A DNA stretch of 64,000 nucleotides from Muribaculaceae bacterium Isolate-037 (Harlan) (lineage in GTDB: Bacteria; Bacteroidota; Bacteroidia; Bacteroidales; Muribaculaceae), in contig RIAZ01000008.1 in the NCBI GenBank assembly GCA_003762615.1, forward strand, positions 101,547 through 165,546, written 5' to 3'. Position numbers and translations under genes: made by a program. Positions 17,862 to 26,167 of the stretch are shown piece by piece. The notes below the pieces were generated by a model that ran no database searches, was not told the origin of the DNA, and saw only the letters and a list, made by a program, of their open reading frames with translations. How positions within the stretch are numbered: position 1 is the first letter of the stretch; each line of letters starts with the position of its first letter.

Positions 17862-18437
17862 CTACTCTTTGATGACGTAGATATCCTTCAGGTTGCGCAC
17901 CTTGCCATCGAGGTCAAGACCATATCCGATGATAAAACTTGGGGGAATCGTGAATGCTGCATAATCCGGGGTGAAACCTGTCTTGCTGCTTGCCGGCTTA
18001 TGGAGTAGAGTGACAAATCTCACCGATTCCGGACCCTGTTTCTTGATATCGGCTATCATCTGCTTTGCCGTCAGACCGGTGTCGACGATATCCTCGATAA
18101 TGACAACATCCCGTCCGGTCAGATCCTCCGTAAGACCGACAAGCTGCTTGACATTACCAGTGGTCGACATGCCCTCGTAGCTCTTGTAGCGCACGAATGT
18201 CACCGAGCAGTCGTTGATGCCACATTCCCGGATTAAGTCTGCCGCGAATATGAATGCCCCGTTTAAGACACAGATAAACAGCGGGCGCTTACCCTCCAGG
18301 TCCCTGCGAAGTTCTGACGCCACTCGCTTTACCTGACGGCGGATCTCATCCCTCTTCAGGAACGGGACGAACGTGAGTCCGTCTACCACTACCTCTTCAG
18401 CTATCCGCTCGTCGTCTGTCATCAATTTCTCTTCCAT
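17862..18437 (-). CDS. hpt: hypoxanthine phosphoribosyltransferase
   Basis: The 191-residue product salvages hypoxanthine, and perhaps guanine, to nucleotides using PRPP. The PRPP-binding loop is VVIIEDIVDTGLTAKQM, and the flexible loop region carries SVTFVRYKSYEG. The start ATG at 18437 is 10 bases after the stop of the secreted protein gene, so these may share a transcript. The length and motifs agree with bacterial Hpt. Confidence 0.93.
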   Translation of the reverse strand: MEEKLMTDDERIAEEVVVDGLTFVPFLKRDEIRRQVKRVASELRRDLEGKRPLFICVLNGAFIFAADLIRECGINDCSVTFVRYKSYEGMSTTGNVKQLVGLTEDLTGRDVVIIEDIVDTGLTAKQMIADIKKQGPESVRFVTLLHKPASSKTGFTPDYAAFTIPPSFIIGYGLDLDGKVRNLKDIYVIKE

Positions 18438-18447
18438 GATATTTATC

Positions 18448-19572
18448 CTATATTTTCACTTTCTTTCCACCGATGATGTATATACCCTTGGGAAGCGATG
18501 CAATCTCTTCATCAGTAGCATCCTGATAAAGCTGCACTCCCGTGATGGAGTAGACTGCCCGCGGTTTATTCCCACCGACTGCCTCTATCTCATCCACGTC
18601 CGCCTCAAATTCCGAATGAGTCTTTACGCATTTGAGTTCATCCTCATACCATCCCGGCACCACGAGATATGCCGTATTCGCCGGCACGTAATCAAGTCCG
18701 GATGCCTTGACAAAGCCAAGTGAGCCATCGGCACATCGCCCGAGCACACGCATTGTAGTCGGGTCATACTTGACGCGGTTGATATGTCCGGCTATGTCGC
18801 AGTTGAAATACTGACCTTTCAGCTTGTTGCCGCTGACCGCACTCCCTGTGCCCCCTACTGTCATACGGTTATCACCCGGCTCTGTCCCGACACATTCCAC
18901 AACCACAGGAGTGGCGGCGGGAACTGTGCCCTCTATCTCGGAAAGCTCGACCCAACCGTTCTTGACATTGCTGACATAATACATCTTCACTCCGGAGGAA
19001 TATGCCGAAAACGGGAAGGAGGCATATACCGTGGTGTAGAGCGACCCATCAGCATCCACATCTGGCATCGCTCCATAGAAATTCTCGCCCGCCGCATCCA
19101 TCGGGAGTATAAACCATTTACGATAGTCGCCTGAGGAATTGGTACCCATTGTGCCACGATTACCCGACCAAGAGTTGCCATCAGCAAGATATTTTGTCAC
19201 TCTACCATCTGTGCCGTATGCCATGTATAGCTTCTGCCCTTTTGAGTTGCCATTCTCCCGCAACTTCAAATAATGGTCTATGATCTGATAAACCCCCGTG
19301 CCTTGCGTGGTAAGCTGATATTCCGATCCCACTTTTGAAATATAAAATACAGAGGCTGGATCGTGTGACACATCATCAAACACGAGCCATAGTTTTATTG
19401 CCTGCAAATCAGCTGTTGTGGCGGCAATATCGATACTGCCGCGATTGTCTATAACCGATGCATAGCGTTTTGTCTTGTAATTTTCAACCCTGTAGTAACC
19501 ATCACCATTCAAATCAGCATATACGCCTAAAGTAGTTGCCGCCGCAACAATAAGAGTAAATATTTTCTTCAT
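18448..19572 (-). CDS. secreted protein with C-terminal sorting-like tail
   Basis: I do not recognise the family of this 374-residue product. The start at 19572 gives a clear signal peptide (MKKIFTLIVAAATTLGVYA); an in-frame codon 120 bases upstream would bury it. The body is rich in Tyr, Gly and Asp and looks like an extracellular beta-rich protein. The last 45 residues (AVYSITGVQLYQ, then LPKGIYIIGGKKVKI) resemble C-terminal modules of Bacteroidetes secreted proteins, related in pattern to type IX sorting domains. The PorE-like gene in this window makes that route plausible. hpt follows after 10 bases. Confidence 0.7.
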   Translation of the reverse strand: MKKIFTLIVAAATTLGVYADLNGDGYYRVENYKTKRYASVIDNRGSIDIAATTADLQAIKLWLVFDDVSHDPASVFYISKVGSEYQLTTQGTGVYQIIDHYLKLRENGNSKGQKLYMAYGTDGRVTKYLADGNSWSGNRGTMGTNSSGDYRKWFILPMDAAGENFYGAMPDVDADGSLYTTVYASFPFSAYSSGVKMYYVSNVKNGWVELSEIEGTVPAATPVVVECVGTEPGDNRMTVGGTGSAVSGNKLKGQYFNCDIAGHINRVKYDPTTMRVLGRCADGSLGFVKASGLDYVPANTAYLVVPGWYEDELKCVKTHSEFEADVDEIEAVGGNKPRAVYSITGVQLYQDATDEEIASLPKGIYIIGGKKVKI

Positions 19573-19656
19573 AAAAACATTATTTCCATACCTGCATACC
19601 CATCTGAACCGACAATTAAAGAGATGCCTGACATTCATAGGGAATCGGAATTTAAA

Positions 19657-19695
19657 AAATTGGTCATACCGGAGCATATCCGATATGACCAATTT
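19657..19695 (-). terminator. terminator of the OmpA-family gene
   Basis: Twelve-base arms AAATTGGTCATA and TATGACCAATTT (19657-19668, 19684-19695) form a hairpin, followed on the minus strand by six T. Confidence 0.85.
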
Positions 19696-19747
19696 AATAA
19701 CGATTATTTTCTATAATTATTTCACCTATTGCGAAATATTACGCATC

Positions 19748-20914
19748 TCACTGCGCAATACAGATTGCCACACGGTTCTGTACGGGATCGGGATAAGGCT
19801 GATCCTCTGCCTCACCCATGCTCTTCACTGTCATGCGAGATGCAGAAATACCGTATTTTGTCTTAAGCATATTGGCAACTGCCTCTGCACGGCGTGCTGC
19901 AAGACGAAGGTTAAGCTGGAGTGAGCCTGTGCCCTTGTCGGCATAACCTGTAATCGTAACCTTTGCATCAGGATGCTCCTGAAGGAAGTCTGCAACCGTA
20001 GCCACCTTTGTAGCCTCGCTGCCAACGATAGCAGTAGTGTTGATCTTGAAGAACACGTCGCGACGAAGCATCTCTACCTCTTTCTTTACAGGCTCTTCCT
20101 TAACAACCTCTACAGGAACTTCCACAACTTTCTCAACGATCTTCTCGATCACCTGAGGAGCCGGCTCCTCGATTACGCGGGTGCGAGTCTCATATTTGGG
20201 ACCGAAGGCGTATTTAACGCCTACGAGTGCGTTGAAATACCAGTCAGAGTTTGAGCCGATCTTTGAGTTGTAGTTATCGCTGAGGGTATTTGCCATAACC
20301 TCAAGACCCACCTGGACGTTCTCTGCCACGTTGAAGTTAACGTCAAGACCGAACTGTCCGAGGAAACGTACCACTGTGCCATCCCATGCATTGCCGAGAA
20401 GCTTGTAGTCAGCACCGTAAATCTGATTTGCACCTGCGGCACCAGACACTTGCTTGAGATAAGCGGCGTTGATGTCGTTAGCCTCACCATTGCCGAAGCC
20501 GATGTTCATTCCGAGACCAGCGATAAGGTTAACCTCAACAAGACGGTTGGGATTGTAGCCGCCGATAAGGTTGGTCATGTCTACAACCGCATCAATAGTG
20601 GGTGCTACATAGTTCCATTTCCAACGGGGATCGTCCTGACCCTTCATCTTGAGGATACCTTTGCTCTGCCATGCGTTTACAGCAAGACGGGCACCGATGT
20701 AGGGATTGAACTTATAGCCTACTGCAAGCTGTGCATTCGGACTGAGGAGCTTGCCGAAGCCACCCTCGCCAAGAGTCTCCTGCATACCGAACTGAGCCTG
20801 ACCATACCAGTGAGGAAGGAATACGTATTCGGTGACTGTTTCCTGAGCGTTGGCACAGAGACCACCGAACAGAAGAGACGCTGTCAAAAGAATTTTATTT
20901 AATTTCATTTTCAT
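19748..20914 (-). CDS. OmpA-family outer membrane protein
   Basis: The 388-residue product has a signal peptide ending ANA-Q, then a beta-barrel domain of about 220 residues rich in aromatic-Gly strands (YVAPTIDAVVDMTNLIGGYN, VNLIAGLGMNIGFG). A Pro/Glu/Val linker (PAPQVIEKIVEKVVEVPVE) joins it to a C-terminal OmpA domain (about 275-388) with NLRLAARRAEAVANML, which binds peptidoglycan. It should tether the outer membrane to the cell wall. It follows the large lipoprotein gene by 42 bases and has its own terminator downstream, so the two are probably one transcript. Confidence 0.92.
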   Translation of the reverse strand: MKMKLNKILLTASLLFGGLCANAQETVTEYVFLPHWYGQAQFGMQETLGEGGFGKLLSPNAQLAVGYKFNPYIGARLAVNAWQSKGILKMKGQDDPRWKWNYVAPTIDAVVDMTNLIGGYNPNRLVEVNLIAGLGMNIGFGNGEANDINAAYLKQVSGAAGANQIYGADYKLLGNAWDGTVVRFLGQFGLDVNFNVAENVQVGLEVMANTLSDNYNSKIGSNSDWYFNALVGVKYAFGPKYETRTRVIEEPAPQVIEKIVEKVVEVPVEVVKEEPVKKEVEMLRRDVFFKINTTAIVGSEATKVATVADFLQEHPDAKVTITGYADKGTGSLQLNLRLAARRAEAVANMLKTKYGISASRMTVKSMGEAEDQPYPDPVQNRVAICIAQ

Positions 20915-20956
20915 TTTCTTTTTTGGGTTCTGTAATTATATATAACAACTCAGTGA

Positions 20957-23236
20957 TTACTTAACCGTAACGTAGTAACGACGGGTAGATGTGTAGCCAC
21001 GGTAGTCAAGTGCGGAGTAGAGAATTGCGTATGTCTTGCCTGACTGGAGTTTGCTTGCATCAATACCTACACGGTTTACTGTGCCTGCAAGCACTTCATT
21101 AAGACCTGCGCCACCGGCATTTAGATTAGCCACGTTGGATGCGTCAAGAGTGCCGTCAGCCTTAACCTCACCTACAACTGCAACATACTTCTTGTAAGCC
21201 GGAACCACGAGTTCTGCATTGTAAGAAGTGAGATACATTGTCACTGAGTTACCGCTACCCTTTACAAATACCGAAGGATCTGTCCAATCTGTTGAGAAAT
21301 GGTGAAGCTCGCCATCTCCGCCCTTGTATGCTGCATATACCTGCAGATATGCATTCGGGTTCTCAAGGATACCATTAACCTTATTGGCGATGCGGTTCCA
21401 GAGTTCAACAAATTTCTGTGCACCGTCAAGTTTGCCGGCAATCTGATTCTCAATCTTGTCAAGGATATCGGTCAACTGTTCATTGATTGAAGCATCTACG
21501 CTCTTAAGTTGGCTATTGATATCTGAGATAAGAGTCTCAACCTGACCGATCAACTGCTCCTTAACGGCAGCCTCAATCTCACCGGTAAATCCGGAACCCG
21601 GTTTATTCGGATCTCCGTTGATGGATTCTACAATAGAGTTGACAAAGTCGTTCAACGCGGTGTTATTGTCTCCAGGTATTGAAACCGTACCACCATCATA
21701 GCCAAGTATAAGTTCACCCTCAAGAGGATTGCCCATACCATCCTTTACTGATGAAAGATCTATCTTTATCTGTGATTTCTCAATCTCAAATTTAACATCT
21801 TTAAGACTGAAATCCCAATTATATTTTGACTCATCGATGCCAAGATTCAACTCAATCTTGATATCCTTTCTGAGATCAGCGAAGAAATCATGGAGAACGT
21901 TTGACAAGCGACCGAATGTCGGAAGCTTCTTGCTTGACGACATACCTTCAGCTGTACGGAAGCTCAATGGATGGAACGTAGTAGCTGCAATGTCATACTT
22001 TGAAAGGATTGAACGATCTTCAGTAGCATCTGACCCGAAGATAGGAGACTGCGTTGTGAGCTCGACTGCGTATGCAGGAAGGATACCGTCAAACTGACGA
22101 TAGAGAGCAGCTGCAAGATCAGCGATGCTTGACTTAGAGCGGTCGTTGTAAAGATCCTTAACCGCTGATTTCAATGCAGGATCAATCTCAAGTTTGATAG
22201 CTGCAATATCGTCAACTGTGGGAAGGATGTTAACTCTGTAGAGACCGTTCTGCTTGCCGGCACGTGTGCCGAAAGAGACACCGAAATTGAATTCAACATC
22301 ATTATCCTTTACAAGTTCAAGCTGACCGAGCACATATTCACCATTGCTCTTGACAAGACGGATCTTCATGCCGCTGCAATCGATGTTGCTGGGATTAACT
22401 GTAACGTAAAGATTACCGAGGGTTCCAATCTTAGTATCCTTTGTAACCAAATCAGCTTCGTTGGTTGCTGAATGACCAAGAGCTGCCCATACAGCATCAC
22501 CGAGGTCGCCGGCAAGATTATCCTGGCTGTACTCAAACACGGAGTTTCCATTGTTCGGGAAATGGATGTCGTGGTCAGCAGAATAGAAGTAGTTGGCAAG
22601 GATTGTGTTGCTTACACCGATAGGCAGGTTGAACGTACCGAACATCGGGTTAACACAACGCTGAATCTCGATGTTGGTGATGAGCTGCGCAAACATCTTA
22701 TCAACAAAAGAAGTAATTTTCCCAGCGGCAGCAAGGGCTGCATTTCCTGTAATCTGAGCAGCATCAGCAGCAGCCTGTGCAGCATCAGCAGCAGCTTTTG
22801 CTGCATCAGCAGCAGCTTGTGCAGCATTTGCTGTGCCTTGCGCTGCCTCAGCAGCAGCCTGTGCCTCAGCAGCAGCCTGTGCTGCCTCATTAGCTTTAGT
22901 CAAGGCGGCCTGCGCTGTAGCATTCGCACCATTGGCTGCATTTTTTGCCTGTTCAATAAGACCGATTAATTCCGTCTTATCTGCTTGAGTAAGATAACCG
23001 GCTGTTTCAAGGATAAGCACACGTGCCTCAAGTGCCTGCAACCTAGCCACCGTAGCGTATTCGCCCTTATCCTGTTTTTCAGCGATAAGATCCTGAAGCA
23101 TTTTCACAACATCGGACTGCGACTGTTTGATTTCAGTTTTGAAGCTGTCCTCGTTGTCCTTACAAGAAGTGAACATGCCGACCCCACCGGTCGTAACGGT
23201 AAGCAACAGCAAGCCGTTGATTAGTTTTCTATTCAT
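20957..23236 (-). CDS. large surface lipoprotein with Ala-rich coiled coil
   Basis: The 759-residue product has a lipoprotein signal ending FTSC (Cys25). A coiled-coil segment (about 30-85) leads into an Ala/Gln/Glu-rich stretch (about 90-165) built of AAADAAKAAADAAQ-like units, which should form a long stalk. The remaining 590 residues are beta-rich and unrecognised, with two late helical segments. The overall plan (lipid anchor, helical stalk, globular head) suggests a surface-exposed or periplasm-spanning protein. It precedes the OmpA gene by 42 bases and is driven by a consensus promoter with a leader of 200 bases. Similar N-termini occur in many Bacteroidales lipoproteins of unknown role. 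Confidence 0.7.
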   Translation of the reverse strand: MNRKLINGLLLLTVTTGGVGMFTSCKDNEDSFKTEIKQSQSDVVKMLQDLIAEKQDKGEYATVARLQALEARVLILETAGYLTQADKTELIGLIEQAKNAANGANATAQAALTKANEAAQAAAEAQAAAEAAQGTANAAQAAADAAKAAADAAQAAADAAQITGNAALAAAGKITSFVDKMFAQLITNIEIQRCVNPMFGTFNLPIGVSNTILANYFYSADHDIHFPNNGNSVFEYSQDNLAGDLGDAVWAALGHSATNEADLVTKDTKIGTLGNLYVTVNPSNIDCSGMKIRLVKSNGEYVLGQLELVKDNDVEFNFGVSFGTRAGKQNGLYRVNILPTVDDIAAIKLEIDPALKSAVKDLYNDRSKSSIADLAAALYRQFDGILPAYAVELTTQSPIFGSDATEDRSILSKYDIAATTFHPLSFRTAEGMSSSKKLPTFGRLSNVLHDFFADLRKDIKIELNLGIDESKYNWDFSLKDVKFEIEKSQIKIDLSSVKDGMGNPLEGELILGYDGGTVSIPGDNNTALNDFVNSIVESINGDPNKPGSGFTGEIEAAVKEQLIGQVETLISDINSQLKSVDASINEQLTDILDKIENQIAGKLDGAQKFVELWNRIANKVNGILENPNAYLQVYAAYKGGDGELHHFSTDWTDPSVFVKGSGNSVTMYLTSYNAELVVPAYKKYVAVVGEVKADGTLDASNVANLNAGGAGLNEVLAGTVNRVGIDASKLQSGKTYAILYSALDYRGYTSTRRYYVTVK

Positions 23237-23442
23237 TCCTTAATAGATTTGAATTGATTAATATTTGTTTTTTATTGTAGTGTTCCATTTTTTGTTAGAC
23301 ATAGACGCGCTGACACCCCGTCGGACAACCGACCTTATCAGCATTACTATATTAACTTTAAGTGAATTGCGGTTGTGGAAAGAAGACATTAAAGCTTCAT
23401 ATCAGGGACTCGGATACCCGAATTCACTCTGAAAATTGACCA

Positions 23443-23474
23443 CAAAGGTAAGACTCTTTATTGTATCTAACAAA
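23443..23474 (-). promoter_or_regulatory. promoter of the lipoprotein/OmpA pair
   Basis: On the minus strand TTTG (23471-23474) and TACCTTTG (23443-23450) are 20 bases apart, an exact consensus arrangement. Transcription should start near 23436, giving a 200-base leader before the start codon at 23236. Confidence 0.8.
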
Positions 23475-23590
23475 TTTTTAGAAAAAAATATCGCAACTTT
23501 CTCAATTTTTCTTAAAATTATTCCTTTTAGCACAATATTTCAGCACATTTCTCCAACCATTTTTAACCATTCATCATTCGGACGAAATCA

Positions 23591-24043
23591 CAACCGCAAA
23601 GGGTGCAGAGGGCGCGGAGTTTTTTTATTTTTTCTCTGTGGTCTCTGTTTACTCTGTGGTGAAAATAAACCGCGGAGAACGCGGAGGGCGCGGAGTTTTT
23701 TTTATTTTTTCTCCGTGCCCTCCGTGCGCTCTGCGGTGGAGATAAACCGCGGAGAACGCGGAGGGCGCGGAGTTTTTTTTATTTTTTCTCCGTGGTCTCT
23801 GTGCGCTCCGTATGCTCTGCGGTGGAAATAAACCACGAAGAACGCGGTGAGCGTGGAGTTTTTTTTTATTTTTCTCCGTGGTCCCTGTGCGCTCTGTGGT
23901 GAAAATAAACCGAGAAGAACGCGGAGGGCGCGGAGTTCTTTATTTTTCCTCCGTGGTCCCTGTGTGCTCTGTGGAGGAAATAAACCGCGAAGAACGCGGA
24001 GGGCGCGGAGGTTTTTTATTTTTTCTCCGTGGTCTCTGTGGTG
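23591..24043. repeat. array of six 75-85 bp palindromic repeats (left of GxxExxY gene)
   Basis: Six tandem copies begin near 23591, 23669, 23746, 23831, 23909 and 23983. Each copy reads AACCGCGGAGAACGCGGAGG, then GCGCGGAG, a T-rich centre (TTTTTTTATTTTTT), then CTCCGTGGTCTCTGTGCGCT and CTGCGGTG, then GAAATAA as joiner. The two GC-rich halves are reverse complements of each other, so each copy is a hairpin with a T-rich loop. The last copy is shortened. There are no unique spacers. Confidence 0.9.
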
Positions 24044-24148
24044 GAAATAAACCACTGCTGTATTTAGTTTTTAATAATAAAGTCATGTGGGAATTAGTGT
24101 TTCTGTGATAATAAATTTATTTTATTGTATTTTTCAAATAATATTTTG

Positions 24149-24156
24149 TAAATTTG
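24149..24156 (+). promoter_or_regulatory. -7 box for the GxxExxY gene
   Basis: TAAATTTG at 24149-24156, with ATTG 21 bases upstream, fits the consensus. The in-frame TTG inside this box cannot be the start codon, which supports the ATG at 24184. Confidence 0.55.
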
Positions 24157-24183
24157 ACACATAATAATTTACACCTATGTATC

Positions 24184-24564
24184 ATGAATATTAATGAAAT
24201 TGGCACTATTATAGTGGATGCTGCCATAACGGTACATCGCCTATTAGGTCCTGGATTGCTTGAATCTTGTTATGAGACATGTCTTATGTATGAGTTAACC
24301 ACACGAGGATTGTTTGTCGAACGTCAAAAAAGCATACCCATTATTTACGGCTTAATTAAACTTGAATCGGGATATAAGATTGATCTATTGGTTGAAAAAC
24401 AGATTGTCATTGAATTGAAATCGGTCGAAACTCTAAAAGATATTCACACCGCTCAAATTCTCACTTATATGAAATTAGGTTCATATCGATTAGGGTATCT
24501 GATGAATTTTAACGAACGGCTAATGAAAAATGGTATAAAGCGTTATATTTTAACGATTGAATAA
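24184..24564 (+). CDS. GxxExxY protein (PD-(D/E)XK nuclease-fold family)
   Basis: The 126-residue product has the naming motif GLLESCY (Gly24, Glu27, Tyr30). A nuclease-like core follows: Asp67 in YKIDLLVE, Glu77 and Lys79 in VIELKSVE, and Gln91-x3-Tyr95 in QILTY, which is the order E, D, E-x-K, Q-x3-Y seen in RecB-like PD-(D/E)XK enzymes. The family (PF13366-like) has no established function that I know of. The gene is enclosed by two arrays of palindromic repeats and has base composition richer in A and T than its neighbours, both signs of accessory DNA. The start ATG at 24184 is preferred over the TTG at 24154. Confidence 0.88.
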   Translation: MNINEIGTIIVDAAITVHRLLGPGLLESCYETCLMYELTTRGLFVERQKSIPIIYGLIKLESGYKIDLLVEKQIVIELKSVETLKDIHTAQILTYMKLGSYRLGYLMNFNERLMKNGIKRYILTIE

Positions 24565-24570
24565 ACGGTA

Positions 24571-24964
24571 TCACGACCACGGAGAGCACGGTGTTTTTCT
24601 CTGTGATCTCCGTGGTGAAAATAAACCGCGAAGAACGCGGAGGGCGCGGAGATTTTTTATTTTTCTCCGTGGTCTCCGTGCGCTCTGTGGTGAAAATAAA
24701 CCGCGAAGAACGCGGAGGGCACGGAGATTTTTTATTTTCCTATGTGGTCTCCGTGTGCTATGCGGTGGAAATAAACCACGAAGAGCGCGGAGATTTTTTA
24801 TTTTTCTCTGTGGTCTCCGTGCGCTCTGCGGTGAAAATAAACCGAGAATAACGCGGAGGACGCGGAGATTTTTTATTTTTCTCCGTGCTCTCTGTGCGCT
24901 CTGCGGTGGAAATAAACCAGGGAGGGCACGGAGTTTTTTTACATAACTTTGTGATCTTTGTGGT
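24571..24964. repeat. array of palindromic repeats (right of GxxExxY gene)
   Basis: Four full copies begin near 24623, 24698, 24773 and 24839, with partial copies at 24571-24617 and 24915-24964. The unit is the same as at 23591-24043 (AACCGCGAAGAACGCGGAGG, GCGCGGAGATTTTTTATTTT, CTCCGTGGTCTCCGTGCGCT). The array begins six bases after the GxxExxY stop codon and ends just before the promoter region of the next gene. Confidence 0.9.
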
Positions 24965-25004
24965 GATTTTGCAGATGGTGTTCGTTTGTCTGACAAAATT
25001 TTAC

Positions 25005-25012
25005 TAATTTTG
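25005..25012 (+). promoter_or_regulatory. -7 box for the outer membrane barrel and PorE-like genes
   Basis: TAATTTTG at 25005-25012 matches the -7 consensus; a TTTG lies 16 bases upstream, closer than usual. Start of transcription would be near 25019, 21 bases before the ATG at 25040. Confidence 0.5.
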
Positions 25013-25039
25013 CAGATTATTATCACCGACAATATTTGT

Positions 25040-26134
25040 ATGCGTAAGTTTTTTTTATCAATATTAGCTATCGCGGCTCTCGCCGCATTCTCTACGGATG
25101 TCAATGCGCAATTGAACCATAAGTTTACGAAAGTATACAGGGTGCCCAACAACAATAAGAAGGAATCATTACCCGACGATTCCCTCCTGTTCCGTCGTCC
25201 TACACCAAAGCCAACTGCCTCCAATCGTATAAGCCTTAAGGAATGGTGCCGACAGAATAACGTTGCCGACAATCTGGAGGCGGCTTTCACCCTCGGAACC
25301 GGTGGACTCGGTCTTGAACTCGCCACACCTATAACGAAATGGACTCGCCTGCGTGCCGGAGTGGAGTGGATACCGTCGTTTCATCTCCCACTAAGTTTCG
25401 AGATCTCCTCTTTCAATGAGGGGAACGTAAATAATGACATAAGCCACATACAGGATATGGTGTATGAAATGACAGGGCTGCACATGGATGACGAGGTTAA
25501 GATGATCGCAAAGCCGAAGATGTTGAACTTCAAACTGCTTGTCGACGTCTTCCCGTTCCAGAACAACCGTCACTGGCATTTTACCGCAGGTTTCTATGCC
25601 GGCAATTCAATCATCGGACGCGCAGAGAACAAACGCAACCAGATGCCAACGCTGGTGGCTCTCAATCTGTATAACCGTGCGTATGATTATTTCACCACTA
25701 TCGAGGATATCTATGACGTGCCTATCGGCGGAGGAAACTACCTTGACCCTGACAAGGTGCTCGAATTGCAGGAGAAATTCCGTGAATATGGACGCGCCGG
25801 CATACATATCGGTGATTTCAAGAACGGAGAGCCATATATCATGCAGCCCGCTCAGGATGGCAAGGTGAGGGCAAAGGCGAAGACCAACCCATTCAAACCT
25901 TATTTGGGATTCGGCTACAGTGGTGCAATCGACAAGGAGCAGCGATGGAATATAGGCGTGGAGGCAGGCGTGCTGTTCTGGGGTGGCGCACCACAAGTCA
26001 TCCTGCACGATGGTGTCAACATGAATAAGGATCTCGTGAACGTGCGCGGGAAGGTAGGCGATTATCTCAACGTCATGAAAGCCCTCCCCGTATATCCTCT
26101 CATCAACTTCAAGATCTCCTACTCCTTCTTCTGA
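25040..26134 (+). CDS. predicted outer membrane beta-barrel protein
   Basis: The 364-residue product has a signal peptide (MRKFFLSILAIAALAAFSTD, ending VNA-Q). The rest shows alternating strands of barrel type (LEAAFTLGTGGLGLEL, LRAGVEWIPSFHLPLSFEIS, FTAGFYAGNSIIG) and ends in SYSFF, the aromatic C-terminus expected for an outer membrane barrel. I do not recognise the family. It lies 33 bases upstream of the PorE-like gene, so an envelope role linked to that protein is possible. The ATG at 25040 is chosen because it begins the signal peptide and follows the -7 box at a suitable distance. Confidence 0.75.
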   Translation: MRKFFLSILAIAALAAFSTDVNAQLNHKFTKVYRVPNNNKKESLPDDSLLFRRPTPKPTASNRISLKEWCRQNNVADNLEAAFTLGTGGLGLELATPITKWTRLRAGVEWIPSFHLPLSFEISSFNEGNVNNDISHIQDMVYEMTGLHMDDEVKMIAKPKMLNFKLLVDVFPFQNNRHWHFTAGFYAGNSIIGRAENKRNQMPTLVALNLYNRAYDYFTTIEDIYDVPIGGGNYLDPDKVLELQEKFREYGRAGIHIGDFKNGEPYIMQPAQDGKVRAKAKTNPFKPYLGFGYSGAIDKEQRWNIGVEAGVLFWGGAPQVILHDGVNMNKDLVNVRGKVGDYLNVMKALPVYPLINFKISYSFF

Positions 26135-26167
26135 TCTCATTTTCTTCCGATCTCATTCTTCCGACAA

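Noticed and set aside
23702..24055. Open frames inside the repeat arrays (also 23847-24108 and 24557-25326) with Arg/Gly-rich translations.
   Set aside because: They are translations of the repeats themselves in several frames; no start context or family resemblance.
23591..24964. The regular arrays could be read as CRISPR arrays.
   Set aside because: Units are joined directly with no unique spacers, they are palindromic hairpins with T-rich loops, and no cas gene is near.
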